Source: Akkermansiaceae bacterium
Lineage (GTDB): Bacteria > Verrucomicrobiota > Verrucomicrobiia > Verrucomicrobiales > Akkermansiaceae
Length of the DNA: 34,251 nucleotides
Assembly (NCBI GenBank): GCA_903934285.1
Contig: CAIZNN010000105.1
Span: forward strand, 1-34,251
Reading direction: 5' to 3'
The notes below the pieces were generated by a model. The model saw nothing but the letters and a program-made list of their open reading frames with translations, did not search any database and was not told where the DNA came from. Both the position numbers and the translations under genes were made by a program. Positions 1 through 7,117 of the stretch are shown in pieces; position 1 is the first letter of the stretch, and every line of letters starts with the position of its first letter.

Positions 1-248
1 ATTTCCACCCCGGCGAAGCGCGCCAACCGCCACATCAGGCGGCGCAGCGCTTCTTTTTCCGTCTCCCCGAGCAAGCGTTCGCCGCCCGCGGTGCGGCTCA
101 TGATGTGATAACTCGCGCCTTCTGCCGGACTCAACACGATCCGCTGGCGCCCGCCCTTCCAGCCCCGTGCGAACACCCGGCCGAGGCTGGCACCCGTCGG
201 CAATTCAATCCGTTCCAGGGGTGAGAGCACTCGTGGCTTGGGTTCCAT
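1..248 (-). CDS. RAYT-type (REP-associated tyrosine) transposase, 5' part only
   Basis: Reading the minus strand from an ATG at 248-246 gives about 82 codons open to the window edge. After about 50 residues it carries YHIMSRTAGGERLLGETEKE and then a leucine/arginine-rich helix ending RFAGVE. That matches the N-terminal block of Y1/IS200-like REP-associated transposases, where a YH-(I/V)-x-(S/T)-R segment is followed by F/L-x-x-x-EKE. The gene at 20049-21152 has the equivalent block (YHCITRVVERRLAFGREEKE), so the two are seen to be related. The HxH catalytic motif and the tyrosine would lie beyond the left edge, so I cannot say whether the gene is intact. The start was chosen as the first ATG in frame; no Shine-Dalgarno is evident. 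The family call is fairly secure; activity is unknown. Confidence 0.6.
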   Translation of the reverse strand, partial: MEPKPRVLSPLERIELPTGASLGRVFARGWKGGRQRIVLSPAEGASYHIMSRTAGGERLLGETEKEALRRLMWRLARFAGVE

Positions 249-621
249 CCCCACATCCACCCTCGCCGCCGCTGCCGCCGTTTCGCCTGCCGCCACCACC
301 GCTGCCGCCCCCGCCTCCATGTCACCGCCAGCCACCAGCGCCGCCGCTCCGCGCTTCCTCGCCCCGCCGCCACCAGACCTGCAATCAGACACGGAATTCA
401 GCACTCCCAACCAACGATTCGGTGTATTCATTGAACGAGAATAATAGGATTCAGCCGCCGCTGTCAATTAGATAATGCCTGGCATTATGTTTAACGACAC
501 GTAACGGTAATGAATTTGCCCCAGTCAGCCAAACGCCCTGGGGTTGGCGGCGCGCGACGGTTTGCGCTTGCAGTGGCTCAGGCATGCCATACCCTCCACG
601 GCAACCCGTAACAGCCCCCCA
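249..621. other. Gene-free stretch with low-complexity and AT-rich parts
   Basis: Bases 249-370 are a run of CCG/GCC-like triplets that opens spurious alanine/proline frames on both strands; none has a recognisable domain or start. From about 395 to 520 the sequence becomes AT-rich, unlike its surroundings, and holds a 17-bp palindrome (listed separately). This AT-rich part is the likely regulatory region of the DUF1080 gene that starts at 622. Nothing else is supported here. Confidence 0.5.
472..488. promoter_or_regulatory. 17-bp perfect palindrome upstream of the DUF1080 gene
   Basis: ATAATGCC and GGCATTAT flank a single T, giving a perfect 8+1+8 inverted repeat in an AT-rich island about 134 bp before the DUF1080 start. 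A loop of one base makes a transcript hairpin unlikely, so a dimeric repressor or activator site is the better reading. No regulator gene is next to it, and the assignment is inference from symmetry and position. Confidence 0.4.
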
Positions 622-1365
622 ATGAACCAATCGATCCTCAACCAGCCATCCCCGCCGAAGTCCGAATCGCAAAAATGGCCGGCGCGGTGGTTATTGCCCC
701 TGGCGATGGTGACCCTCGGTGCCGCCCAAGCCGAGGAGGCGCAACCGCGGGTGGTTGATCCGGGCGCGCCCGGCGGCGTGCCCGCAGATGCCATCGTGCT
801 GTTTGATGGCAAGGATCTGTCCAAGTTCCGCGGCGAACGCGACCCCGAGCCAAAATGGAAACTGGCCAACGGCGTCATCGAAACCACCCCGCAAGGCGGC
901 ATTTTTTCCAAGGAGGAATTCGCCGACTGCCAGTTGCATGTGGAATGGGCCTCGCCAAGCACGGTCAACGGCGAGGGCCAGGGCCGCGGCAACAGCGGCG
1001 TCTATCTGATGGGCCGCTACGAGATCCAGGTCCTCGACTGTTATAACAACCAGACCTATCCGAACGGCCAGTGCGGTGCGTTTTACGGTCACAACGCGCC
1101 GTTGGTCAACGCTTGCCGCAAACCCGGTGAGTGGCAGAGTTATGACATCATCTTCCACGCCCCCAAGCGACTCGCCGATGGCACGGTGCAGGCGGGTTCC
1201 TACACCGTGTTACACAACGGGGTGCTGATTCAGGACCATATCGCGGTCGGCGAAGCGAGCACCGCCGCGGCCCCCCTCAACGGACTCGTCGCGAAGGGCC
1301 CGCTCTATCTGCAAGACCACGGCAACCCGGTGCGCTTCCGCAACATCTGGCTGCGCAAGCTCTAA
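622..1365 (+). CDS. Secreted DUF1080 (3-keto-disaccharide hydrolase-like) protein
   Basis: A 247-residue protein with an N-terminal export signal: charged region to about residue 22, hydrophobic WLLPLAMVTLGAAQA to residue 37, then likely cleavage before EEA. The rest is one DUF1080 domain (PF06439), a concanavalin/laminin-G-like fold. Diagnostic segments are LFDGKDLSKFRG, the F-x-DCQLHVEW strand, RGNSGVYLMGRYEIQVLD, the CGAFYG segment, GEWQSYDIIFHAPK and the closing GPLYLQDHGNPVRFRNIWLR. The family is very abundant in Verrucomicrobiota and Planctomycetota and is tied to carbohydrate breakdown outside the cytoplasm; some members hydrolyse 3-keto-glycosides. The substrate here is not predictable. 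The frame is open from 544, but the ATG at 622 is preferred because it places the signal peptide near the N-terminus. It is a single gene, convergent with sua5. No ribosome-binding site is obvious. Confidence 0.85.
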   Translation: MNQSILNQPSPPKSESQKWPARWLLPLAMVTLGAAQAEEAQPRVVDPGAPGGVPADAIVLFDGKDLSKFRGERDPEPKWKLANGVIETTPQGGIFSKEEFADCQLHVEWASPSTVNGEGQGRGNSGVYLMGRYEIQVLDCYNNQTYPNGQCGAFYGHNAPLVNACRKPGEWQSYDIIFHAPKRLADGTVQAGSYTVLHNGVLIQDHIAVGEASTAAAPLNGLVAKGPLYLQDHGNPVRFRNIWLRKL

Positions 1366-1406
1366 GGGCCCGCCCGCGCTTGCCGTTGCGGCGCGGCACG
1401 GCGCGC

Positions 1407-2519
1407 TCAGATCGCATCCGCCATACCTGACTTGGCAAGTCCCGTTCCAGTTCCAGTTCCAGTTCCAGTTCCAGTTCCCGTTCCAGTTCCCGTTCCAGAT
1501 GCGGCGCGGCGGAGGCGGTCCATGATGGCGACGCCGAGGCCGGTTTCGCTAACCGGTTCGGCGATGATGGCATCGAGGCCGGCCTCATCAAGGGTGCGCA
1601 TGACAAAGAACAGGCGAATCGCCGCCTCGGCGAGCTTGCCGCCGCCCGGGCTGAGCGATTCGATGCAGTCCCAATCATGGAGGGTCACATAAGGACCATC
1701 GTCGGCACCAGTGTAACTTAGCAACCCGTAGCGTTTGCCTGCCTCGGGCTGGAAATCGGCCGGCTTTTCCAACAAAACAAGCGGGGTCCGCGGCGCGTAA
1801 TGGCTGGCGAGTTGGCCGGGGGCAAGCAGCACCTGGCCGGCGACATCGCGGACTTTCTCGACCCTGCCGAATTGCTGGAGCTGCTCCTTGGTGATGGGGC
1901 CGGCGCGATGCAGGCGGAAGATCGGCTTTTTTCCCGCGCGCGGTTCGATCGAGATGATGGTGCTTTCCAGTCCCTCGCTGCATGCGCCAGCATCGACGAC
2001 GAGCGGGATGCGGCCGCCGAGTTCCTTGATGACGGCGGACGCGGAGGTGGGCGAAATGCGCCCGAAGCGGTTGGCGCTGGGCGCGGCGATCGGGTGGCCC
2101 AACGCCTTGTTGATGGCGCGGAAAACCGGGTGGGCACTCTGCCGCACCGCCACGGTGGGCAGGCCGCTGGTGACGAGGTCGGGCACCGCGGGATGGCGTG
2201 GCAAAATCAAGGTGAGCGGGCCGGGCCAGAAGGTTTTGGTGAGCTGCTCGACGGTATCGGCGATATCGGCGGGCACCAGCGCGACGGTTTTCAGGTCGCC
2301 GCGGGAGGCGATATGGACGATGAGCGGATCGAATGCCGGCCGTTGCTTGGCGGCAAACACCTTGGCGACGGCGGCCGGATTGAAGGCATCCGCCGCCAAG
2401 CCGTACACGGTTTCGGTGGGCAGAGCGACGATTTCCCCCTGCTGCAACAAGGCACAGGCCTCGCGCAGGGCGTCTTTCATATCGTCATCGACAACTGGAA
2501 TGATGCGGGTCTCGGGCAC
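1407..2519 (-). CDS. sua5: L-threonylcarbamoyladenylate synthase (Sua5 type)
   Basis: Makes threonylcarbamoyl-AMP from threonine, bicarbonate and ATP, the first step of the t6A37 modification of ANN-decoding tRNAs. The YrdC/TsaC domain covers about residues 12-205: GEIVALPTETVYGLAADA, the KxRP segment (KQRPAFDPLIVH), FWPGPLTLIL, and the nucleotide-site loop PSANRFGRISPTSA. A linker leads to the Sua5 C-terminal domain (about 225-340; SHYAPRTPLVLL), so this is the two-domain Sua5/YwlC form and not the short TsaC. The start is GTG at 2519, chosen because AGGGTGG lies about 7 nt upstream. Oddity: near the C-terminus a 6-bp tandem repeat encodes about nine Gly-Thr pairs after SETGLGVAIMDRLRRAAS. 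This tail lies outside both domains. The gene is divergent from aroK, with starts 86 bp apart. Confidence 0.93.
   Translation of the reverse strand: MPETRIIPVVDDDMKDALREACALLQQGEIVALPTETVYGLAADAFNPAAVAKVFAAKQRPAFDPLIVHIASRGDLKTVALVPADIADTVEQLTKTFWPGPLTLILPRHPAVPDLVTSGLPTVAVRQSAHPVFRAINKALGHPIAAPSANRFGRISPTSASAVIKELGGRIPLVVDAGACSEGLESTIISIEPRAGKKPIFRLHRAGPITKEQLQQFGRVEKVRDVAGQVLLAPGQLASHYAPRTPLVLLEKPADFQPEAGKRYGLLSYTGADDGPYVTLHDWDCIESLSPGGGKLAEAAIRLFFVMRTLDEAGLDAIIAEPVSETGLGVAIMDRLRRAASGTGTGTGTGTGTGTGTGTGLAKSGMADAI
1445..1498. repeat. 6-bp tandem repeat (TTCCAG/TTCCCG) x9 inside sua5
   Basis: Nine consecutive hexamers, seven TTCCAG and two TTCCCG. On the minus strand they read as alternating Gly and Thr codons near the C-terminus of Sua5. 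A change in copy number would keep the frame and only lengthen or shorten the Gly-Thr tail. The two variant units suggest growth by slippage with some point change. Confidence 0.9.
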
Positions 2520-2605
2520 GCCGCCACCCTAGCCGATGCCGCGGGCGCTGGCGATTGCTGATTTTGCGGTTTCGCCAAGCGCCCGACTCAGGCTATGCTG
2601 CGCCC

Positions 2606-3178
2606 ATGCAACAACCCGCCAGCGTCCCCAACAACCTCGTGCTCATCGGCTTCATGGGCTGTGGCAAATCCACCATTGGCCGCGAACTGCGCCGGTTGCT
2701 GGGCTATCCGTTAGTCGACATGGACGCCGTCATTGAAGAACGCGCCGGCAAACCGATCACCCGGATCTTCGCCGAGGATGGCGAGGAGACATTCCGCGAC
2801 ATGGAAAGCCGCCTGCTGGTGGAATTGGCCGGCGCGGCGGAGAACGGCCGGATCATCGCCACGGGCGGCGGGGTGGTGGAACGCCCGGAAAACCGCGCCT
2901 GCTTGCAACGGCTCGGCTATGTGGTGTGGTTGAGCGCCCCGCCGGCAGTGATTGTCCAGCGCACCCGCAACAACCAGGAGCGGCCCCTGCTGCATACCGG
3001 CGATCCGGCCAGCCGCATCACCCACTTGCTCGCGCGCCGCGAGCCGTGGTACCGCGAAAGCGCCCATCTCATGGTGGATACCGCCGGCCTCGACAGCCGC
3101 GAACTGGCCAGCGGCATCCTCGAAAGCGCCCGCTACTTTTTCGCCGATCCCGCCCACAGCCGATGCAAACAACCGTGA
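2606..3178 (+). CDS. aroK: Shikimate kinase
   Basis: Phosphorylates shikimate at the 3-hydroxyl with ATP, the fifth step of chorismate synthesis, in the cytoplasm. It is a 190-residue P-loop kinase of normal family length (about 170-190). Walker A is GFMGCGKS (residues 15-22). The shikimate-binding Asp follows in LVDMDAVIE, then ETFRDMESRLL, the GGG loop in ATGGGVVERPENR, and the lid region with RPLL and R-x-x-WY (REPWYRESAHLMVDT). The frame is open from 2555, but ATG 2606 gives the expected spacing to the P-loop. It overlaps the start of queG by 16 bp, so the two are probably co-transcribed and translationally coupled. Confidence 0.92.
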   Translation: MQQPASVPNNLVLIGFMGCGKSTIGRELRRLLGYPLVDMDAVIEERAGKPITRIFAEDGEETFRDMESRLLVELAGAAENGRIIATGGGVVERPENRACLQRLGYVVWLSAPPAVIVQRTRNNQERPLLHTGDPASRITHLLARREPWYRESAHLMVDTAGLDSRELASGILESARYFFADPAHSRCKQP

Positions 3179-4254
3179 AAACGCTCGCCGCGGCCCTCGG
3201 CTTCAATGAATGCCGGATCGCCCGCGCCACCACCGCCCACCACGCCGGCAGGTTCCACCAGTGGCTGGCCGCCGGCTGCCATGGCGACATGGCCTGGCTG
3301 GCCCGCAACCCGCAGCGCCGCTGCGACCCGCGCGAAGTGCTGCCGGGCTGCCAGGCGGTGATCTGCCTGGCCCTGAACTACTACAACGGTAGTAGTTCAT
3401 TCCCGCCGCACGCCGCGGGCGGCTATCGCATCGCCCGCTACGCGTGGAATGACGACTATCACGATCTGATCGAGCCGCGGCTCGCGGAGTTGGATGCCGC
3501 GCTGCGGAAGTTAGGCGGGGTCCAGCGCTGTTATGTGGACACCGGGCCGGTGCTGGAACGCGACTTCGCCAGTGCCGCGGGTGTCGGCTGGAACGGCAAA
3601 TCCACCATGCAAATCCACCGCCGGCTGGGCACCTGGTGGTTCCTGGCGGAGGTCCTAACCACCTTGGAGCTGCCGCCCGACGCGCCGCTTGGCGATCACT
3701 GCGGCAACTGCACCCGCTGCATCAGCGCCTGCCCGACCCAGGCGATCACCGCGCCGCGGCGGCTGGATGCGCGCCGCTGCATCGCCTATCTAACCATCGA
3801 GCACAAGGGGCCCATCCCCGGGGAATTGCGCCGGGCGCTGGGCGACCGGATCTACGGCTGCGACGACTGCCTCGAGGCCTGCCCGTGGAACCGTTTCGCC
3901 CAAGTATCGCGCGAACTGACCTTTCAGGCGCGCGCGGAACTCTTCGCCCACCGCCTGCGGGATTTCCTCGCGCTCGACGCCGCCGGCTTCCGCCACCTGT
4001 TCGCGCGCTCGCCGATTGCGCGGCTCAAGCGGCCGCGGTTCTTGCGCAATGTGTGCGTCGCCCTCGGCAACACCGGCAACGCCGAGGACCTGCCGGCCCT
4101 GCGCCAAGCCGCCGCCGACCCCGACCCGTTGATCGCCGAACACGCCGCATGGGCGATCACACAAATCGAAGACGCCGCACAACAAGACGCAAGCCCCGAA
4201 CCCGCGATCGGGTATGGAGCAGGCAGCAACTTGGGTTGCCAGAGGCGATGTTAA
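3163..4254 (+). CDS. queG: Epoxyqueuosine reductase
   Basis: Cobalamin-dependent iron-sulfur enzyme that reduces epoxyqueuosine to queuosine in the wobble position of GUN-decoding tRNAs. The 363-residue protein shows the N-terminal DUF1730 domain (ALNYY, YRIARYAWNDDYHD, VDTGPVLERDFASAAGVGW with the conserved Asp), then two 4Fe-4S ferredoxin-type motifs: CGNCTRCISACP at about 180-191 and CDDCLEACPW at about 232-241. A HEAT-repeat-like C-terminus follows (FLRNVCVALGNTGN, LPALRQAAADPDPLIAEHAAWAI), as in full-length QueG. The start ATG 3163 lies inside the end of aroK. A short insertion (NGSSSFPPHAAG) after ALNYY is encoded partly by a perfect 11-bp inverted repeat. Together with sua5 next door this makes two tRNA-modification genes within 3 kb, possibly by chance. 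Confidence 0.93.
   Translation: MQTTVKTLAAALGFNECRIARATTAHHAGRFHQWLAAGCHGDMAWLARNPQRRCDPREVLPGCQAVICLALNYYNGSSSFPPHAAGGYRIARYAWNDDYHDLIEPRLAELDAALRKLGGVQRCYVDTGPVLERDFASAAGVGWNGKSTMQIHRRLGTWWFLAEVLTTLELPPDAPLGDHCGNCTRCISACPTQAITAPRRLDARRCIAYLTIEHKGPIPGELRRALGDRIYGCDDCLEACPWNRFAQVSRELTFQARAELFAHRLRDFLALDAAGFRHLFARSPIARLKRPRFLRNVCVALGNTGNAEDLPALRQAAADPDPLIAEHAAWAITQIEDAAQQDASPEPAIGYGAGSNLGCQRRC
3374..3399 (+). other. Perfect 11-bp hairpin inside queG
   Basis: TGAACTACTAC (3374-3384) and GTAGTAGTTCA (3389-3399) are exact reverse complements around the 4-base loop AACG. It sits in coding sequence just where the protein leaves the conserved ALNYY motif and enters a serine-rich stretch. It is less GC-rich than the surrounding queG sequence. 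Function unknown; it could be chance, a small palindromic insertion, or an RNA structure affecting expression. Confidence 0.7.
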
Positions 4255-4271
4255 TTGTCCGGCGACAATTA
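4252..4271 (+). terminator. queG: Stem-loop at the queG stop codon
   Basis: TAATTGTC and GACAATTA form a perfect 8-bp stem around CGGC. The first arm contains the TAA stop codon of queG. No T-run follows, so it is not a textbook intrinsic terminator, but its position at the end of the aroK-queG pair fits a 3'-end structure. Confidence 0.45.
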
Positions 4272-4359
4272 GATGTTGATAGCATAGGACAGCCGCGGCA
4301 AGGGGGGTGCAGTCCGATTTATCACTGGTGATGGGGCACTGACCCCAAGCCCGTACGCA

Positions 4360-4436
4360 AGAGGTCAGAGGTCAGAGGTCAGAGGTCAGAGGTCAGAGGT
4401 CAGAGGTCAGAGGTCAGAGGTCAGAGGTCAGAGGTC
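4360..4436. repeat. 7-bp tandem repeat (AGAGGTC) x11
   Basis: Eleven perfect copies of AGAGGTC, with no interruptions, fill the gap between the convergent genes queG and the amidohydrolase-like gene and end 3 bp short of the latter's stop codon at 4440. The unit is not a multiple of three and the array is not translated by a supported gene. Perfect copies point to recent or ongoing expansion. It has no spacers, so it is not a CRISPR array. Confidence 0.97.
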
Positions 4437-4439
4437 TAC

Positions 4440-5108
4440 TCAGCCGTCGGCGGTGACCGCCGCGAGTGACTCGAAGAGGGCTTTTTTGAGCGACTCCCAG
4501 CGCCACGGGCGGCCTTCAAGAAAAAACGACTGCGCCACCTTGATCCGCATCAAGCCATAGCGCTCCGGCGGATACAATCCACCCAACTCCGCTGCCAACG
4601 CCGAACCGCTGACCGCTTGGTGGTGGCTGACGTCCAGGCCCAACCCCAGCAACTGGCTGCGCCAAGTGGCAGCCAGCGATTCGCCCAAGCCGCCAGCGGC
4701 GAATGTCTCCAGCACCACTTTCCCCTCGTGGCCCGCCACTGTCCGCACCATCAGGTGCAGCATGGCGGGATTGCGGCGCAAATCTTCTTCGATGCGTTGG
4801 CGCAGCGCCGCGCGATACGACAAGTCTTCCCGATCCACCAATTTCTGGCGGCCGGCCTCCGGGATTTTCTTGGAAAAACGGCTCCAGCGCGCCTCTCCGA
4901 CGGCATCCAAATCAATGAGCAAGCGGGTGCGCTGGCCGTGTACCAAGGGGGTGCGGAACTTCATCGAGAACCCTTGTGCCAGATTCAAGGCTCCGGGGTC
5001 CCACCCGGCAGGTGAAGTCACAGCCTCCTCCGCCCCGTGGAACAACTCCCGATAGGCTTCAGGCACCGCGCAGGTCGCATATTCACAACTGAAAAGTAGG
5101 GCCGTCAT
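4440..5108 (-). CDS. N-formylglutamate amidohydrolase family-like protein
   Basis: A 222-residue protein that resembles the PF05013 family. It begins LLFSCEYATCAVPEAY, which corresponds to the family's opening strand and (E)HA-x-x-x-P segment. Then come WDPGALNLAQGFS (family: D-x-GA) and QRTRLLIDLDAVG (family: R-L-hydrophobic-x-D-x-NR), and later LHLMVRTV where members usually have an HSF-type strand. The histidine normally found after the first Glu is a tyrosine here and the later histidine is displaced, so the usual hydrolase chemistry may be lost or altered. The start ATG 5108 is the first codon of the frame. It stands alone, convergent with queG. The family call rests on pattern only and is moderate. 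Confidence 0.5.
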   Translation of the reverse strand: MTALLFSCEYATCAVPEAYRELFHGAEEAVTSPAGWDPGALNLAQGFSMKFRTPLVHGQRTRLLIDLDAVGEARWSRFSKKIPEAGRQKLVDREDLSYRAALRQRIEEDLRRNPAMLHLMVRTVAGHEGKVVLETFAAGGLGESLAATWRSQLLGLGLDVSHHQAVSGSALAAELGGLYPPERYGLMRIKVAQSFFLEGRPWRWESLKKALFESLAAVTADG

Positions 5109-5407
5109 GGATCATCATTTTGCTCGCGCAAGCAAGCATGGAACGAATTGCCTGCCGCTGCAATCCTCGATCTTCCTCCAGCCTGGGCGAAATCCCTCAA
5201 ATCGCAAACCATCGCAGCCGCCATATGGACGGCATGTCAATGCCCGGGGACGCTGCAATCATGACACCCTCCCCGGCCTCAACCCCCGCCACTGCCAACA
5301 GCCCATTTCACCGCCTGGAGGGCACCCCGAGGCCCTGGACGACTCTGCTTTTTAGCTTGTAAGAATGTTACAAGATTCTACAAGGCGGCAGGTATTCCTC
5401 TGCACCT
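5109..5407. other. Divergent intergenic region, no gene seen
   Basis: About 300 bp between the divergently transcribed amidohydrolase-like gene and the proline-rich membrane protein. Short open frames here have no recognisable content. The last 60 bp turn AT-rich and hold an inverted repeat (listed separately), so promoters for both neighbours probably lie here. Confidence 0.5.
5356..5374. promoter_or_regulatory. Inverted repeat upstream of the proline-rich membrane protein
   Basis: CTTGTAA and TTACAAG are exact reverse complements separated by GAATG, and a further CTACAAG follows at once. The repeat lies 34-52 bp before the start codon at 5408, in the only AT-rich part of the gap. An operator overlapping the promoter is the likeliest reading; no regulator is adjacent. 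Confidence 0.4.
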
Positions 5408-6223
5408 ATGAAAGGATTCATCATCATTTTGGGTTTCGTCGCCGCGCTCGCCGGGTACTTGAGCTATCCGGCCATGCGCTATCAGCTCACCGGCCTGGGC
5501 CAAATCCCGCAGCCACCCCCCCAGACCACTCCCACATCGCCCACCCCGCCCGTGATCGACTTGGCCAAGCTCACTGCGGACCAACTGCCGGCGCAAGTCA
5601 CCCTCAAAGTCGCCACCGAAGTCGCCGACGCCTCCGGCCTGAAGATGAAGATCGACCCGGGCAACCGGCTCAAGCTGGTGCGCCTGGAGGGCACGCAAGT
5701 GGTTGTTAGCCCGGGCACCAGCCCGTTTGAAGGCCGGGTGCCAGTGAGCGGCACCGACCTGCTGGAGCAACTCGCGGCCAAGCCACCGGTCACCGCACCT
5801 ATCGCACCAATCGCGCCAGTGCCAGTACCAGTGCCCGAACCGGCACCGCCCGCCACTCCATCCCAACCGCCTCCGAGCGGAAACGTCCAGGAACCGGTGC
5901 CGCCGCCAGCAACCCCGACTCCCGAACCGAGCGCGCCCGAACCACCTGCCACCGCGCCGCCGTCCAGTCCCGTGGTGGATGTGGTCGAAGTGATGAAGGA
6001 GCATATCCGCAGCGGCGCGATCAAGGAATTCACCTTCGCGCAAGTGCTAGGCTGGAAAAACCTGGCGGACGAGGCCATCAATGGCGAAACCTATCAAACC
6101 GGCCTGGCCGCCTACAAGGCGGAGACGATTTTCGGCGAGAAGACCATCGAGGCCAAAGCCCTCATCCAAAACGGCCAGGTCGTCCGCTGGATCTGGCCCA
6201 AGAGCGGCATGGAAATCAAGTAG
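5408..6223 (+). CDS. Membrane-anchored proline-rich protein of unknown function
   Basis: Not recognised as a known family. The 271 residues begin with a single hydrophobic segment (FIIILGFVAALAGYLSYPAM, about 4-23) that should anchor the protein with the remainder outside the cytoplasm. A proline/threonine linker follows, then a small domain at about 50-120 (IDLAKLTADQLPAQVTLKV, DASGLKMKIDPGNRLKLVRL). A long linker rich in PVPVPEPAPP-type repeats covers about 130-190. The C-terminal domain, about 195-271, is less biased (VVEVMKEHIRSGAIKEFTF, YKAETIFGEKTIEAKALI, WIWPKSGMEI). The first small domain could bind a surface or polymer, but that is a guess. No partner gene on the same strand; the next two genes run the other way. 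Confidence 0.7.
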   Translation: MKGFIIILGFVAALAGYLSYPAMRYQLTGLGQIPQPPPQTTPTSPTPPVIDLAKLTADQLPAQVTLKVATEVADASGLKMKIDPGNRLKLVRLEGTQVVVSPGTSPFEGRVPVSGTDLLEQLAAKPPVTAPIAPIAPVPVPVPEPAPPATPSQPPPSGNVQEPVPPPATPTPEPSAPEPPATAPPSSPVVDVVEVMKEHIRSGAIKEFTFAQVLGWKNLADEAINGETYQTGLAAYKAETIFGEKTIEAKALIQNGQVVRWIWPKSGMEIK

Positions 6224-6335
6224 TCCGCACTCGGTCCCCTGTGCGGACCACCTCAAATCGGCCGCCGGGCCGGCTCTGCTTGCAGCGCGCAACGGGCGAC
6301 GCTGCCAATGCGATGAGGGCAACCCGCGGCCGAGA

Positions 6336-7082
6336 TCATGCCCCCCCGCCGGTCACAGCCCGCCGCTTGCCGCAACGCCGCGCATGCAGCCTGAACCCCA
6401 GCCATCCTAACAATCCCAGCGCTGCAACGGCTGCGGCAATCAGCCACCACGGAATCGGCATGGCTGCCTTGAAGTGAATGACGACACTGTTTTTCAGTGC
6501 GTCCTGCAACGCCTGATCCCAGATCAGGGTGCGCCCACCATCCTCGGTGCGCGTCGCGTTGGTCTCCGCTGCCGCCAGCGGCAGGTGCACGATATACACC
6601 AAACGGCGCCCGTCGAATTGCGAGGCCGGCATGAAAAACGACCCCGGCAACGCCTTGGCGGGGCGCACCGTGCGCGTCAACTCGACCGCGCGGCCGCTGC
6701 GCCGGATCGCGAAATGGCCGATCAACGGCTCCACCACCGGCTTCAGATTCCCCGCCGACAACGCCGAATCGCCGCTCACCGCGGCGATCAAATCAAGCGC
6801 GGATTTGAACGACGCCTTGAAATCCACCACCATGCGCTCGCCCTCGCAGGTGACGCGCCGGGTCACGTTTGTTAGGGTGGGTGTCTCGCGGACGAATTCA
6901 TCCAACAACTTGATCAGGCCAGCTTCGCCGCCGCAGCCTCTGGCCAGGCTGGCGGGCACTTCGTAACGGATTTCCGCCCGGCCACTGCCGTCGCCAGCCA
7001 GCCAAAATTCCTCGCGGCCATCGATGCACGAGGCCACCAGGGCGCACACGGCAAGCAGCAGCAGATGGGAGAGGCGGCGCAT
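6336..7082 (-). CDS. Lipoprotein with a C-terminal membrane helix, unknown function
   Basis: A 248-residue protein starting with a lipoprotein signal: MRRLSHLLLLAVCALVASC, where LVASC is a good lipobox and Cys19 the lipidated residue. The middle is a soluble domain beginning REEFWLAGDGSGRAEIRYEVP, a beta-strand-rich opening seen in several uncharacterised bacterial lipoproteins. Near the end PIPWWLIAAAVAALGLLGWLGF is a clear membrane helix followed by an Arg/Lys-rich tail, so the tail should be cytoplasmic. Having both a lipid anchor and a C-terminal helix places it in the inner membrane. An alternative start is ATG 7091, three codons earlier; ATG 7082 is preferred since GGAA lies about 9 nt upstream. 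It lies 35 bp downstream of the short-chain dehydrogenase on the same strand and may share its transcript. Confidence 0.75.
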   Translation of the reverse strand: MRRLSHLLLLAVCALVASCIDGREEFWLAGDGSGRAEIRYEVPASLARGCGGEAGLIKLLDEFVRETPTLTNVTRRVTCEGERMVVDFKASFKSALDLIAAVSGDSALSAGNLKPVVEPLIGHFAIRRSGRAVELTRTVRPAKALPGSFFMPASQFDGRRLVYIVHLPLAAAETNATRTEDGGRTLIWDQALQDALKNSVVIHFKAAMPIPWWLIAAAVAALGLLGWLGFRLHARRCGKRRAVTGGGA

Positions 7083-7117
7083 GGCTTGCATTCCGGGGGC
7101 TTGCGGGAAAACCCGCC

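Noticed and set aside
1800..2561. Plus-strand 253-codon frame opposite sua5
   Set aside because: Antisense shadow of a well-supported gene, with no family signature.
4360..4436. CRISPR array
   Set aside because: The repeat units are directly joined with no spacers and are only 7 bp long.
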